Made by a program: the position numbers and the translations under genes. This document shows, in pieces, positions 8,783 to 19,478 of a stretch of DNA of 64,000 bases (position 1 is the stretch's first letter; every line of letters begins with the position of its first letter). The notes under the pieces are model-generated. The model saw only the letters and a program-made list of their open reading frames with translations, did not search any database and was not told the DNA's origin. The stretch is from assembly GCA_037178625.1 (NCBI GenBank), contig JAWZXG010000034.1, positions 62,001-126,000 of the forward strand. Reading direction: 5' to 3'. Origin of the DNA: Skeletonema tropicum. Lineage: Eukaryota > Bacillariophyta > Thalassiosirophyceae > Thalassiosirales > Thalassiosiraceae.

Positions 8783-10231
8783 GCCAACATTATCCTATTA
8801 CTGTTACTATTCTGCACATCTGCAGTCGCATTTCAAACACCACCGCGGGTCATCTACTCAACTAAGCCGCCGCTCGTTACCAGACGTTCATTAGATGTAT
8901 TATTACTGTCAAATGATCATGATGACAATGAAAGCGATAATGGCGGGAGCATCGCAGGTGCATCCTTACTATTTGCCGGAACTGCTGTTGGAGCAGGAAT
9001 GATAGCCCTCCCAGCCGAAACGTTAGATGCAGGATTTATACCGTCGATATCTGGACTATCAGTGTGTTGGCTGTTCACGTACGTTACATCGATGCTTACG
9101 TTAGAAGCGAGCTGGCTGGCTGAAGAAGAAAGTGACGATAGCAATGGTGGCGGATTCTTATCAATATCGAAAATGGCACTTGGCATACCAGGTGAAGTAA
9201 TCACTGCGGCGTTATTTTGGTTCTTACTAACAGCAATTGTCGTTGCTTATACTGCCGAAGGTGGCCAACTGATAGCTCAATTTGCAAAGGAATTCACAGA
9301 TACAACATCTATTACTCCTACGGTTGGTTCTTTGCTCTTTGCAGGGGGCTTTGCATCATTTGCAATTGCAGGGACGTCAAGAGTGGACATTATAAATAGA
9401 GCTTTTGTTCTGGGCTTAGTATGTTCATTCATCGGCATAGTTGGAAACATATCTCCCTTTGTGCAAGTGTCCAATCTAGTAAGTCGTTCTGACTGGACCG
9501 CGGTGTATCCAGCAGGCATATCTATTGGGATACTATCCTTTGGAGCCCAAAATGTGGTTCCTACAATTCTCCAATATCTCAATTACGATCCTGAAAAGAC
9601 AAAAAAGGCTATATTGCTTGGAAGCCTGATTCCATTGGTTCTTTATACAATATGGGAGGCTGTGTTTCTTGGTATCATCGATGGATCGACTATCGATTCC
9701 AACAGTATGGAAGTTGTGAATGTTCTGGGCCAGGTCGGCGGCACAACTGTTACAGATCTTGTGGAACTATTTTCCATATGTGCGATTGGATCCAGCATGG
9801 CTGGTGCTTCGGTGTCTCTTGTTGACTTCTTTGTTGATGCAATTGAACTTTTGTCGAATGATGGCGTCGAATCAAAGACAGAGAAATCACCAGCATTCAA
9901 CGTCAACACTTCTGTCGGTGCAGGCACAAGAATAGTTGCAGCTATTTTGGCGCTGGCTCCACCAGTCATTATCTCATATGCTTTCCCGGATGTCTTTTTG
10001 ACTGCGTTGGAAGAGGCTGGACTGTTAGGCGGCGTGTCTTTATATGGACTACTGCCAGCATTGTGTTTGCTGTCGCTTCGTTCTGCTGATAACAGTTCTG
10101 AAGCAAAGGCGATGCCAGGAAGACTTGGAGGAGGTAAAGTTACATTATTTGCTCTTCTGACCATTTCTTCTGGACTTGTATTACCCGAAATTGCTCATGT
10201 CGTGCGAGTTGTGACCGACCAACTGCAATGA
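8735..10231 (+). CDS. Tryptophan/tyrosine permease-family transporter, likely plastid-targeted, 5' end replaced by an LTR
   Basis: The aromatic amino acid permease signature AGTAVGAGMIALP lies near residue 77, followed by about eleven membrane segments. This is typical of the HAAAP family (Trp_Tyr_perm), which imports Trp or Tyr with protons. Before it come a leucine-rich signal peptide (ANIILLLLLF) and SAVAF-QTPP, the A-x-A-F pattern of diatom plastid import; a plastid-envelope location is inferred. The native ATG is at 3635, severed by the copia insertion after codon 5. The open frame now begins at an ATG inside the 3' LTR, adding about 16 residues (MGSSPPLSPGEAISAT) in front of the intact hydrophobic core. 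Whether this chimera is expressed or targeted is unknown. The end of the gene faces the Spinster-like gene, 100 bp away. Confidence 0.85.
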   Translation: MGSSPPLSPGEAISATANIILLLLLFCTSAVAFQTPPRVIYSTKPPLVTRRSLDVLLLSNDHDDNESDNGGSIAGASLLFAGTAVGAGMIALPAETLDAGFIPSISGLSVCWLFTYVTSMLTLEASWLAEEESDDSNGGGFLSISKMALGIPGEVITAALFWFLLTAIVVAYTAEGGQLIAQFAKEFTDTTSITPTVGSLLFAGGFASFAIAGTSRVDIINRAFVLGLVCSFIGIVGNISPFVQVSNLVSRSDWTAVYPAGISIGILSFGAQNVVPTILQYLNYDPEKTKKAILLGSLIPLVLYTIWEAVFLGIIDGSTIDSNSMEVVNVLGQVGGTTVTDLVELFSICAIGSSMAGASVSLVDFFVDAIELLSNDGVESKTEKSPAFNVNTSVGAGTRIVAAILALAPPVIISYAFPDVFLTALEEAGLLGGVSLYGLLPALCLLSLRSADNSSEAKAMPGRLGGGKVTLFALLTISSGLVLPEIAHVVRVVTDQLQ

Positions 10232-10331
10232 TGATCACAAACATAACGGGAATACTCACATCAGCACTTTACACAAAACTTGATACATTAACACGTTACA
10301 TAAAATTTCACACATCAATTGCAAGGTTCGG

Positions 10332-12359
10332 TTACGAAAACTCCAAATTATCGTGGACCTCGTCGTTCTCGCGAAAGTCTCCCGAACTATTCTCCTCTTT
10401 CTCGACAGCCATCTGCTCTAAACCCAACCTAACTTTCTCTTCATCTCGCTCCACCGTACAAAAGAGCATTAGATTCAGAATACCACATAATGTCCATCCT
10501 AGCACACCAATATTGAATGCTCTCGTCCTCCCTCCCAAATTTTCAATCATCCACGCGACGAATGCCGGCCCTAGCCCTCTTCCAAAGTCATCGAATGTAT
10601 TTAAGAGAGCAAATGCTTGTCCTCTCATCTGTGGCATTGTGACATTCTGCAAGGTAGACTTGACGATTGGGCCAGTAATGCCACTCATACATCCAGCTAA
10701 GAGGGCTATTATCCCTGGTGTAAAGTATGTGCTAAAGGTAATAGCTGAAGCACCGCCATTGACAAAGTAGTCATCGCCGTTGTTGTTGTTAATGTAGTCG
10801 TTGTTTTCATTGACTTGGAAGTCAAAGTTAATCAGTCCCCACATCGGAAGACAGACAGCGATTGCAGCACCTCCCGATAAAAGTGCTGGATAGCGTGGCC
10901 CGTATCTGGCGTAGAGATAAGAGCCACCCAACCCGCCTTGAACCGTTCCAAGAAAATTTCCAAGGCCAAACAGCAAAATGATCAATGTTGCTCCTTCAAC
11001 GGGTAACCCACGATCCGATGATAAATAGTCATTCAAGAATGTATTGACTATTCCCCACGGCACACATCCACTGTAAATTTACGGCAAATCAAAAATGAGT
11101 GTCAGAGGAGTTCAATTGAAATGAGTCAAGGACTTGTTTTGAAGATGTTGATGTTTCACTTACGGTGCACCTTGAAAGATACCTAGCAATACCGAAGGAC
11201 ATCTCAAAAGCGTATTGGTTGTTTGCAAATGTGGATGAATATTATCTCGATAAAAGTTCGATAGATAGCCACACTTTGAGCTGAGGTCTTGTGATGAAGG
11301 GATAGATTCTTCGTTATCGAATTGTTGCACGTATAATCCTTTTGTGGGCGAGTCATTTGCAACCAAAGTTGTTCTCGAATGTGAATGTCGGCGAATAGTC
11401 CCACTGTTGCTCATACCCTCCGACATCTCTAGCTCATTTCCATCCAACCCATTCTCATTTTGTTGTTGATATGGAACAATGTCATCCTCTTCTCTAGCAA
11501 TGTCCAATTGCTGATGATTAGTAGGCCTGCTACTACTTATCCTCTCACTCATACCTCGTTCAACTTCCGGAACAAAGATCCACACAGCAATTGCACAAAT
11601 GATCGCAATCACACTCACGACCAGAAATGGACTTCTCCAACCATATCGTGGACCTAATATCCCTGCCATACCCTGCCCAAAGCTAATGCCAATTCCACAT
11701 CCCATACTAATGGCACCGCTAACCCATCCACGATCTTTCGGTTCATAATAATCCCCCAGTACAGAATATATCAGCGGCAAGGCACCACCCACCGACATGC
11801 CAGTCAACGCTCTACACCAATACAATTGCACATAGGTGGTGATAAAGTATGTCGCAAAACATGCTCCCTCTCCAATGAGAATCACCCACAGAAACAATAA
11901 ACTCCGCTTATGAAGCACATCTGCCAAACACCCCACAAGAAACGACGCGGGGACACCCACCATGAAGAATGCAATGGCAATATCCCCACCTAACATTTTG
12001 TCACGTGTGTTATCATCAAATCCAAATTCTTCGGCGATTGCCGATAGGTTTGGTGACATGAGATTTTGATCGGCAAAGAGGAGGGATGTGGTTAGGAGGT
12101 AGAGTGCTGTGGCGACTCGACGTTGTTTCATTGTGGCTGCATAGGATGCTGATAGAGCATCATCAGTGGTAGAGCCTTCATTACCATGTTGGCTTTGATA
12201 GATTGGATTATGATCCATTATTTCTTCTTGTACTTGTATGGGTATGGGTTGTGCTATTATTTCATTCAGAGAACAACTTCTTCGTTCTTCTTCTGGAGTT
12301 GTCAGCGATTGAGTTCTTTCTTCAAGTAGCAATGGACTTCTCAGCAATTCAGTTTCCAT
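10332..12359 (-). CDS. Spinster-like major facilitator superfamily transporter (two exons)
   Basis: Exon 1 is 12359-11164 and exon 2 is 11070-10332 on the minus strand. The 93-bp intron has a GTAAGT donor and a TTTACAG acceptor; splicing creates ...IFQGAPGCVPWGIVNTF and a protein of about 644 residues. The N-terminal half has the MFS signature between helices 2 and 3 (VGCLADVLHKRSLLF) and NLSAIAEEFGF, as in Spinster/SPNS proteins. The family exports sphingosine-1-phosphate, lysolipids or sugars from membranes and lysosomes. A long hydrophilic central loop (about residues 260-380) separates the two six-helix halves, and the C-terminus is acidic. Substrate and membrane are not evident from sequence. 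It is divergent from RPB2, with start codons 385 bp apart. Confidence 0.85.
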
Positions 12360-12744
12360 CCCGTTACCAGCTATATGAGTGTCATTCTAAGCTTTGATAG
12401 GAGTAGACGAAAGAACTTCGTATTGTAGAGCCTTCCTTCGCCCATTCATTGGCCGATGCCATCATTGTCATCGCTCGCCAACTCGATTGTTCTTCCAAAT
12501 TTTTTTGATTGCGAAGGTTCAGATCAGACAGCAGAGATACACATGTTCATGTATCTCAGACACACATCTCAATGTCGAAGCCTGTGCACCGCATGATTTT
12601 TTGCAACGGAGATCGCTCGATGTCGATGCGATCTTGTGCACGAATACACCAGACAATAGCAATGAGGGCGTCGGGGCTATTAGGCAAGTAGGTACAGACT
12701 CCTCCCTCCCACAGAAATAACGCAACAATATAAACAGCATCACC
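12360..12744. other. Shared divergent promoter region between the Spinster-like gene and RPB2
   Basis: 385 bp between two start codons facing away from each other. I see no gene and no clear TATA box for RPB2. A CAATATAAAC stretch about 20 bp before its ATG is the only AT-rich candidate, and it is probably too close. Confidence 0.4.
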
Positions 12745-15700
12745 ATGATGGAAGTCGAAAACCCCGCCATGGCCTACGGCGAAGATCCCTACGGAGGAGC
12801 AGCCGCAGACGAACAAGCCGCCTACGGCTACAACGGCGGAGGAGATGAATATTACGGCGGTGATGAAACCATGCTCGATCTCGACTCCATGCCAGTCACA
12901 CAAGAAGATTCCTGGGCTGTCATTAGCGCCTACTTTGAGGAAAAGGGGCTGGTGCGACAGCAGCTTGACTCCTTCAATGAATTCATTCAAAATACGATGC
13001 AGGAGCTTGTGGACGATAGTGGCTCGATACGTGTCTCGCCAGAGATTCAACATTTGGTGGGGTATGATGAACAGGGCTTTGATGAGATTATGGGGAGTGA
13101 CACAAAGAAAGTATTCGAGGTGAAATTTGGTCAGGTTTACCTATCCAAGCCCACCACTGTAGAGAAGGATGGGACGGTGACCAACATGTTCCCGCATGAG
13201 GCACGGTTGAGGAACTTGACCTACGCGGCTCCACTATATGTCGATGTGACCATGAATGAATATAGAGTCCCGTCGGATACCAATGTTGGCGACCCGGCGG
13301 AAGAGATGGGGGAACCAATCAGTACGGAAGAGGCCCGCAAAGAGTTTTTGGGGTATGTCCCCATCATGTTACGATCGTTATTTTGTGTACTGAGTGATAA
13401 GGATGATGCACAGCTGGCTGATTTGGGGGAGTGTATTTATGATCAGGGGGGATACTTTGTCATCAATGGATCAGAGAAAGTTATCGTGGCACAGGAACGC
13501 ATGTCCAATAATCACGTGTATGCCTTCAAGAAGAAGGCGGATTCCAAGTTTTCTTGGGTTATTGAGACGAGATCGCAGGTGGAGAATTCGACAAGACCCA
13601 CGTCAACACTTTATATTCAAATGTATAAGAAGGGGGGAAAGGGTGCTATAGAGGGGAATCAGATTCGGAGTACGCTACCATATATTCGGACGGATATTCC
13701 CGTGGTAATTATTTTCAGGGCGTTGGGATATGTTGCCGATAGGGACATTATTGAGCATGTGGTGTATGATTTGTCAGATGGGGAGATGATGGATCTATTC
13801 CGTCCCAGTTTGGAAGAATCGTTTGTTATTCAGAAGCAGGAGGTAGCTTTGGATTTTATTGGTAGGAGAGGGTCAGCAAAGGATGTTACCAAGGATGACC
13901 GTATTCGTTATGCGGCAGGCATTCTACAAAAGGAGGTATTGCCGCATGTTGGGACTGAGGAGCATTGTGAAACGAAGAAGGGATTTTTCATGGGATATGC
14001 AGTGCATAAATTACTCATGTGCAAATTAGGGAGGGCAGACGAGGATGATCGTGATCACTTTGGGAAGAAACGTTTGGATTTGGCAGGGCCATTGCTAGGA
14101 GGGCTATTCCGCGTATTGTTTAGAAAATTGACTAAGGATGTCAGGAGACACTTACAGCGTTGTCTTGACGAAGGGAAACACTTTAATGTTGGTGCTGCGA
14201 TCAAATCGAGTCATATCTCTGATGGTCTGAAGTACAGTTTGGCCACTGGAAATTGTAAGTGTTGTGTTCATACTATTTTCCTTCGTTTCATGCGCATTTT
14301 GCTTATGAATAACTCTTTCGAACTTTACAGGGGGCGATAAGGGCAATACATCCAAGGCGGGAGTGTCGCAAGTGTTAAATCGATTGACGTATGCATCGTC
14401 GCTATCTCATCTTCGTCGCAGTAACACTCCGCTTGCTCGTACCGGTAAGCAGGCCAAACCACGTCAACTTCACAACTCTCATTGGGGTATGGTTTGCCCA
14501 GCCGAAACTCCCGAAGGACAAGCTGTAGGTTTGGTGAAGAATATGGCGCTCATGGCATACATTACGACGGGAACATCACAGGTACCAATCATGGAGTTTT
14601 TAGAAGAGTTCAGTACAGAGAACTTGACTGATATCTTACCATCAGTTATTGCCGAACCGAATACTTGTAAGATTTTTGTCAACGGTAACTGGGTGGGCAT
14701 CCATCGTGACCCCAAGCAATTAGTGCATACGTTCCGCTCTCTTCGTCGTATGATTGATATTGACGCGGAAGTGAGTATTGTCCGTGATATTACTGAGTCA
14801 GAGGTTCGTATTTACACCGACGCGGGTCGTATCTGTCGTCCGCTATTTATTGTAAACGACATGGAGCTGGCAATAAAGAAGCGTCACATTTCCGCGTTGC
14901 AAAGCAAGCAACTAACGTGGACGGATCTGTTGATGGAGGGTTTGGTGGAGTATATCGATACAGAGGAGGAAGAAACAACAATGATTGCAATGGAACCGAA
15001 GGATTTGGATTTGTCGGAAGGAGAGCCTTACTCAACCACATATACCCACTGCGAGATTCACCCGTCCATGATTTTGGGAATTTGTGCCTCCATTATTCCT
15101 TTCCCCGATCACAATCAAAGTCCCCGTAACACCTATCAAAGTGCTATGGGTAAGCAAGCCATGGGTATTTACGCATCGAACTACCAAGTTCGGATGGACA
15201 CCATGGCTCATGTGCTGCATTATCCACAAAAGCCTCTTTGTACTACTCGTGCAATGGAATTCCTTCACTTCCGTGAGTTGCCTAGCGGTGTGAACGTAGT
15301 CGTAGCGATCATGATTTACACGGGTTACAATCAAGAGGATTCCCTCATTTTGAACCAAAGTGCTATCGACCGTGGTCTCTTCCGTTCATCATACTATCGC
15401 TGCTACAGTGACCAAGAAAAGGCTGCCACTGCCGGTGTAGGAAGTCTCAATTCTGAATTTTTCGAACGCCCGACCATGGAAAACACACGTGGAATGAAAT
15501 ACGGAGATTACAGCAAATTAGATGAAGATGGCTTGGTTCAGCCCGGAACTCGTGTGTCGGGAGATGACGTCCTGATTGGAAAGACGGCTCCAACCGATTC
15601 CATGACAAATGAACCATCCCGCTACACAAAACGTGATTGTAGTACTTCGATGAAAGCAAACGAAAATGGAATTGTAGACAATGTTCTCATCAGCACAACA

Positions 15701-16522
15701 AAAGAGGGATACCGTTTCACTAAGGTCCGAATCCGTAACGTCCGTGTGCCTCAGGTTGGAGACAAGTTTGCATCGAGACACGGTCAAAAGGGTACTATCG
15801 GAATGACTTACCGTCAGGAAGATATGCCATTCACATGCGAAGGTATTGTGCCTGATATTATTGTCAACCCCCACGCCATTCCATCTCGTATGACTATCGC
15901 TCAGTTGATTGAGTGTATTCTCGGTAAAGTTGCGGTCTTCCAGGGTTTTGAGGGTGACGCCACCCCCTTCACTGATGCCCATGTCGCTGATATCAGCAAG
16001 CGTTTGCACGCAATGGGTTACCAACGTCATGGTAATGAAGCGATGTACCAAGGTCATACTGGTCGTCCATTGTGCGCTCGTGTATTCATCGGGCCAACAT
16101 TCTATCAGCGTTTGAAGCACTTGGTTGATGATAAGATTCACTCTCGAGCTCGTGGTCCCGTTGCCATGCTCACCCGTCAGCCATTAGAGGGTCGTGCGAG
16201 GGATGGTGGTCTTCGTATGGGAGAGATGGAACGTGATTGTCTCATCACCCACGGTTGTGCCAATTTCATCCGAGACAGATTTTTCTGTAACTCTGATCAG
16301 TATCGTATTCATATTTGCGAGCGATGTGGTCTCACTGCGCAATCCAACTTGAAGAAGATGACTTATGAGTGTAGGACTCCAACCTGCGTTGGAAGGCCCA
16401 CCAAAGTCTGCCAAGTGGAAATACCTTATGCATGCAAGCTATTGTTCCAAGAGCTCCAATCCATGTGCATCAGTCCCAGAATTTACACTGATATTCGGGA
16501 AACACGTGATAACTCTTATTAG
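12745..16522 (+). CDS. RPB2: RNA polymerase II second-largest subunit
   Basis: Exon 1 is 12745-14254 and exon 2 is 14331-16522. The 76-bp intron (GTAAGT to TTTACAG) splits a Trp codon, restoring SLATGNWGDKGN. The product is about 1233 residues, close to the usual RPB2 length. With RPB1 it forms the catalytic centre that makes mRNA. Diagnostic stretches include [69 protein letters not shown] and [12 protein letters not shown]. The C-terminal zinc site reads CERC ... CRTPTC. Its second pair is C-x4-C rather than the C-x2-C I recall for yeast. The N-terminal 40 residues are Gly/Tyr/Asp-rich and unlike other families. The gene converges on the Sec1 gene with a 136-bp spacer. Confidence 0.97.
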
Positions 16523-16658
16523 TAGGTGGCGTCTCATAGCTGAGTGGTCGTGACTTCGCCTTATACAATAAGCAAAAGAAACTTTCATCTATAAAATATT
16601 AACAAATCAAGTTACACACCAACAACAAAATTTGGGGCGGGGGCTGGTGCATGAACAA

Positions 16659-18689
16659 TTAAGCTTCTCCTTTATCTCCTTGGTCTAGATTCTTCCAATC
16701 AATCAAGAAATCCATGGGTTTGACGAACCTATTTGATCCTACCACGATTTCCATATTCGTATCTGCCATGACCTCCCTAGCGGCACGCAACTCTGAATAG
16801 CACATCCCCCCCGCCATAAATATAATCTGTCTTCCTCCGTGTCCCTTCTTCTTCGTTCCCTGGGAAGCAGTAGAACTAGAACCGGCCCATTTCGAAGAAG
16901 AACCTATCTTCCTCACACTTTTCGCTTTACTCATAGACGAAGGACCAAGCATCCCTTCGGCGTCAGGAAGAGGCATTACACTAGGGTACTCATCCACGCT
17001 AAGAGTTCCCTTAGCAGCTTTCTCCATAATCGCTTTCAAAACGCACACATATCGACTATTTGCATATTCATTACTACTTTCGATGGCGTCAGGATGATAC
17101 GCCGAAACCTTCGTGCCACGTATCTTTCCCATCCTCCCCGTGGCACCACTTTGAGGGGCTTTGACAAGAGGGCATCCCAATTTTTCTATGCATTTCAAAG
17201 CCTTCAATTCTCCTTTTGTCAATCTTGCCTCATTGAGCAATTTATCCAAGTAATCTTGTGATTCCAAACCACGCTGACTCACGATGACAATTGCAAGTAG
17301 GCGCAGCCGCATCACAGAGTTGGGTTGTTGCCTAAATTCGTTCACCACCTCACCTAATATTTCCTTGAGTTTTGGTACAGTATTGTCCTCTGTCTTGCCC
17401 GTGGCCAATGTTTGCTCCAGATCAGACAAATCCAGCAATCTCTGTTTGGTAAAGGCATCCATACACTGATGTGCAATCTGCATATGCTGTGACAGCTTGG
17501 ACATGATCTCCCTATACTCTGGCAGTGCCGAGAGTGCTTTTTGCATTTGACTCACCGAGAGCGCCTTCCCATTCTTCCCTTTTGACGCTGTATTCAGCGC
17601 CGATCCAGTATTGGAATCGACAATATCCCTGATCCTGGTACTCAGAACTTTGATCACATCGGCAATATGCATCCCTCGTAATTCCATCCAAACCTCATCG
17701 TTGTCATTTAATAATGCGTCCATTTTGGTGGTCTTCTCGTCTGTTGTCCCCTCCTTGGCAGTACCAGCGTTGATACTATTATAGGTGATACGATCATCCT
17801 CAATGGGCAGCAAGTCATTCACCATGGCCTCATAGGTAAATTCATGCATGAGGGGAGACAAACAATCATCCTTCCGATCCATAAACAACAAGGTTGCACG
17901 ATCCGAATTAGGATGCAGCCCATCCCCATTGTACCACCATGAACTATTCGCACCAACAAACTTATTCATTTTCTGTTGGAATACAAACGCTAGATTTTTA
18001 CACATTTCATTCTCATCAGGGTAGCGCACATGCGGATATTCATTCAACGTGGCACATACAGTCACCAACTTTTGCACCATCTGCTCTTGTGCTGGACTTA
18101 TATTCTCCACCGTTTGATATTTCGATAGGTACAAATCTGGATAGATGGAGGATGACCTTCCCATGTCAAAATGAAATGCCTGCGCCTCCTTGGTTAAGAA
18201 ATCCAAGTTCACCTCTTGTAGTATTTTGACACGCTTGACTAATTCCTTGCAGGCCTTAATTTTGGCAAATAATTCATCGGGGAGACGTCCCAAAAAGTAT
18301 AGAAAGACCGTATTTCCATAGAGAGGACCCTTTTTCAAAGTAGCCTTGTTGGGTGTCCAATCTGCAATGATTTGATCGACACTCTCTTCATTTGGCTCCA
18401 CCAAGTACAGCACAGCCTGATCACGAAATGGTGCACGTTTCTTCATCAAGTCTTCTACGATGGACACATGGTGCTCCATTAAATTATACATGCCAATTGA
18501 TGAAGAAATGACACGGAGTGATTGAGGATCGACCACGAGGACGATCCATTTGCCGTCGGGGAGCTCGGCGGTGGAGGTTTGAAGGACATTGTGGAGGGAT
18601 TGTTGGACTATGTCGCGGAGGGATTGGGTTGGGCCAGAGGATGACGCTGAGGACGTCATGCTGCCGTTGGCTGATGCGCGCTTTGACAT
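16659..18689 (-). CDS. SEC1: Sec1/Munc18-family SNARE regulator
   Basis: A 676-residue intronless protein. I chose the ATG at 18689 (MSKRASANG); the frame stays open slightly further upstream but without an ATG. SM proteins clasp syntaxin-type SNAREs to control vesicle fusion. Family features seen: DGKWIVLVVDPQSLRVISS near the N-terminus, the YLVEPNEESV strand, LDFLTKEAQAFHFDM, FMDRKDDCLSPLMHEFTYEAM (domain 3a start) and a C-terminal FMAGGMCYSELRAAREV, typical of the final domain. It is most like the Sec1/STXBP exocytic branch rather than Vps33 or Sly1, by general resemblance. A Ser/Thr-rich insert (about residues 570-625) precedes the last domain. The upstream region is an unusually long non-coding stretch. 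Confidence 0.9.
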   Translation of the reverse strand: MSKRASANGSMTSSASSSGPTQSLRDIVQQSLHNVLQTSTAELPDGKWIVLVVDPQSLRVISSSIGMYNLMEHHVSIVEDLMKKRAPFRDQAVLYLVEPNEESVDQIIADWTPNKATLKKGPLYGNTVFLYFLGRLPDELFAKIKACKELVKRVKILQEVNLDFLTKEAQAFHFDMGRSSSIYPDLYLSKYQTVENISPAQEQMVQKLVTVCATLNEYPHVRYPDENEMCKNLAFVFQQKMNKFVGANSSWWYNGDGLHPNSDRATLLFMDRKDDCLSPLMHEFTYEAMVNDLLPIEDDRITYNSINAGTAKEGTTDEKTTKMDALLNDNDEVWMELRGMHIADVIKVLSTRIRDIVDSNTGSALNTASKGKNGKALSVSQMQKALSALPEYREIMSKLSQHMQIAHQCMDAFTKQRLLDLSDLEQTLATGKTEDNTVPKLKEILGEVVNEFRQQPNSVMRLRLLAIVIVSQRGLESQDYLDKLLNEARLTKGELKALKCIEKLGCPLVKAPQSGATGRMGKIRGTKVSAYHPDAIESSNEYANSRYVCVLKAIMEKAAKGTLSVDEYPSVMPLPDAEGMLGPSSMSKAKSVRKIGSSSKWAGSSSTASQGTKKKGHGGRQIIFMAGGMCYSELRAAREVMADTNMEIVVGSNRFVKPMDFLIDWKNLDQGDKGEA

Positions 18690-19478
18690 CTTGGATATGT
18701 TCGATGTGTAGTATTCAATATTCAATAGCGGTGCTTTAGAATGTAAAGTGGCCCGCTTTGTAGGGCTTATCCAAGATCCAAGATTGACTTATCGCTCAAA
18801 GCTAGAATCTTAAATCAGTCAAAGCTCAAAGTCAAAGCTAAAGTAAATTTATTTCTTCAATAGCGAATGAGTGCCCGGCTTCTTCAGGTTTCAGATGTGT
18901 TATCACCAATCGAAGGTGAAAGTACGGCTGGATTTGCCAGAGTTGCCCAAGCAAACTCAATGAAGCACGCACGGCTGAAGCAAAATTGCATAAAGGGTTA
19001 GCGATAGAGCTGCTGAGAGCTGGAATTGAATCTTGGTTAAAGTAGGGGCAAGGGGGATGCCCCCGCTGTTAGCCCCTCTCTCCTCCTTAGCTTTTCTGAC
19101 ACAATCACCAGTTTAGAAGGGGGGAAGGCCCTCATATCGGCAAGACTCCCCCGATTTTTGAGCGGGCTTTTTTCTCAGCCAAGCCAACGTCAACAGCGAT
19201 TTAGTTTGGGCGCTTCGAGCGTTTGGCCAAAAACGACGCGACGAAGACGAACTAATACTACGGAAGAAGAAACGATGCTATTGGTAGAGCAAAAGTAGAA
19301 GGCGAATAATACGACAATAATCATTTTAATCTGCTGAGCAAAATATGATATCAGAGCGAGCAATGCGGCAATAATAACGGTGCGCGATCAAAGCCTGTAT
19401 CAAAATATTACGGAGTCCTCAAAGCGACTGTTCGACTTTGACGCCGCAACAGCAACGACCACCGCAGCAGCTGATGCA
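18690..19478. other. Intergenic region between the Sec1 and CSC1-like genes
   Basis: About 790 bp without a recognisable gene. It holds a short direct repetition of TCAAAGCT-type words near 18795-18845 and a G/C hairpin (GGGG-GAT-GCCCC type) near 19050. An unseen first exon of the CSC1-like gene could lie here. Confidence 0.35.

Noticed and set aside
16525..16600. tRNA-like A-box (TAGCTGAGTGG) after RPB2
   Set aside because: No matching B-box (GGTTCGA-type) or acceptor stem follows within tRNA distance, so I do not call a tRNA.
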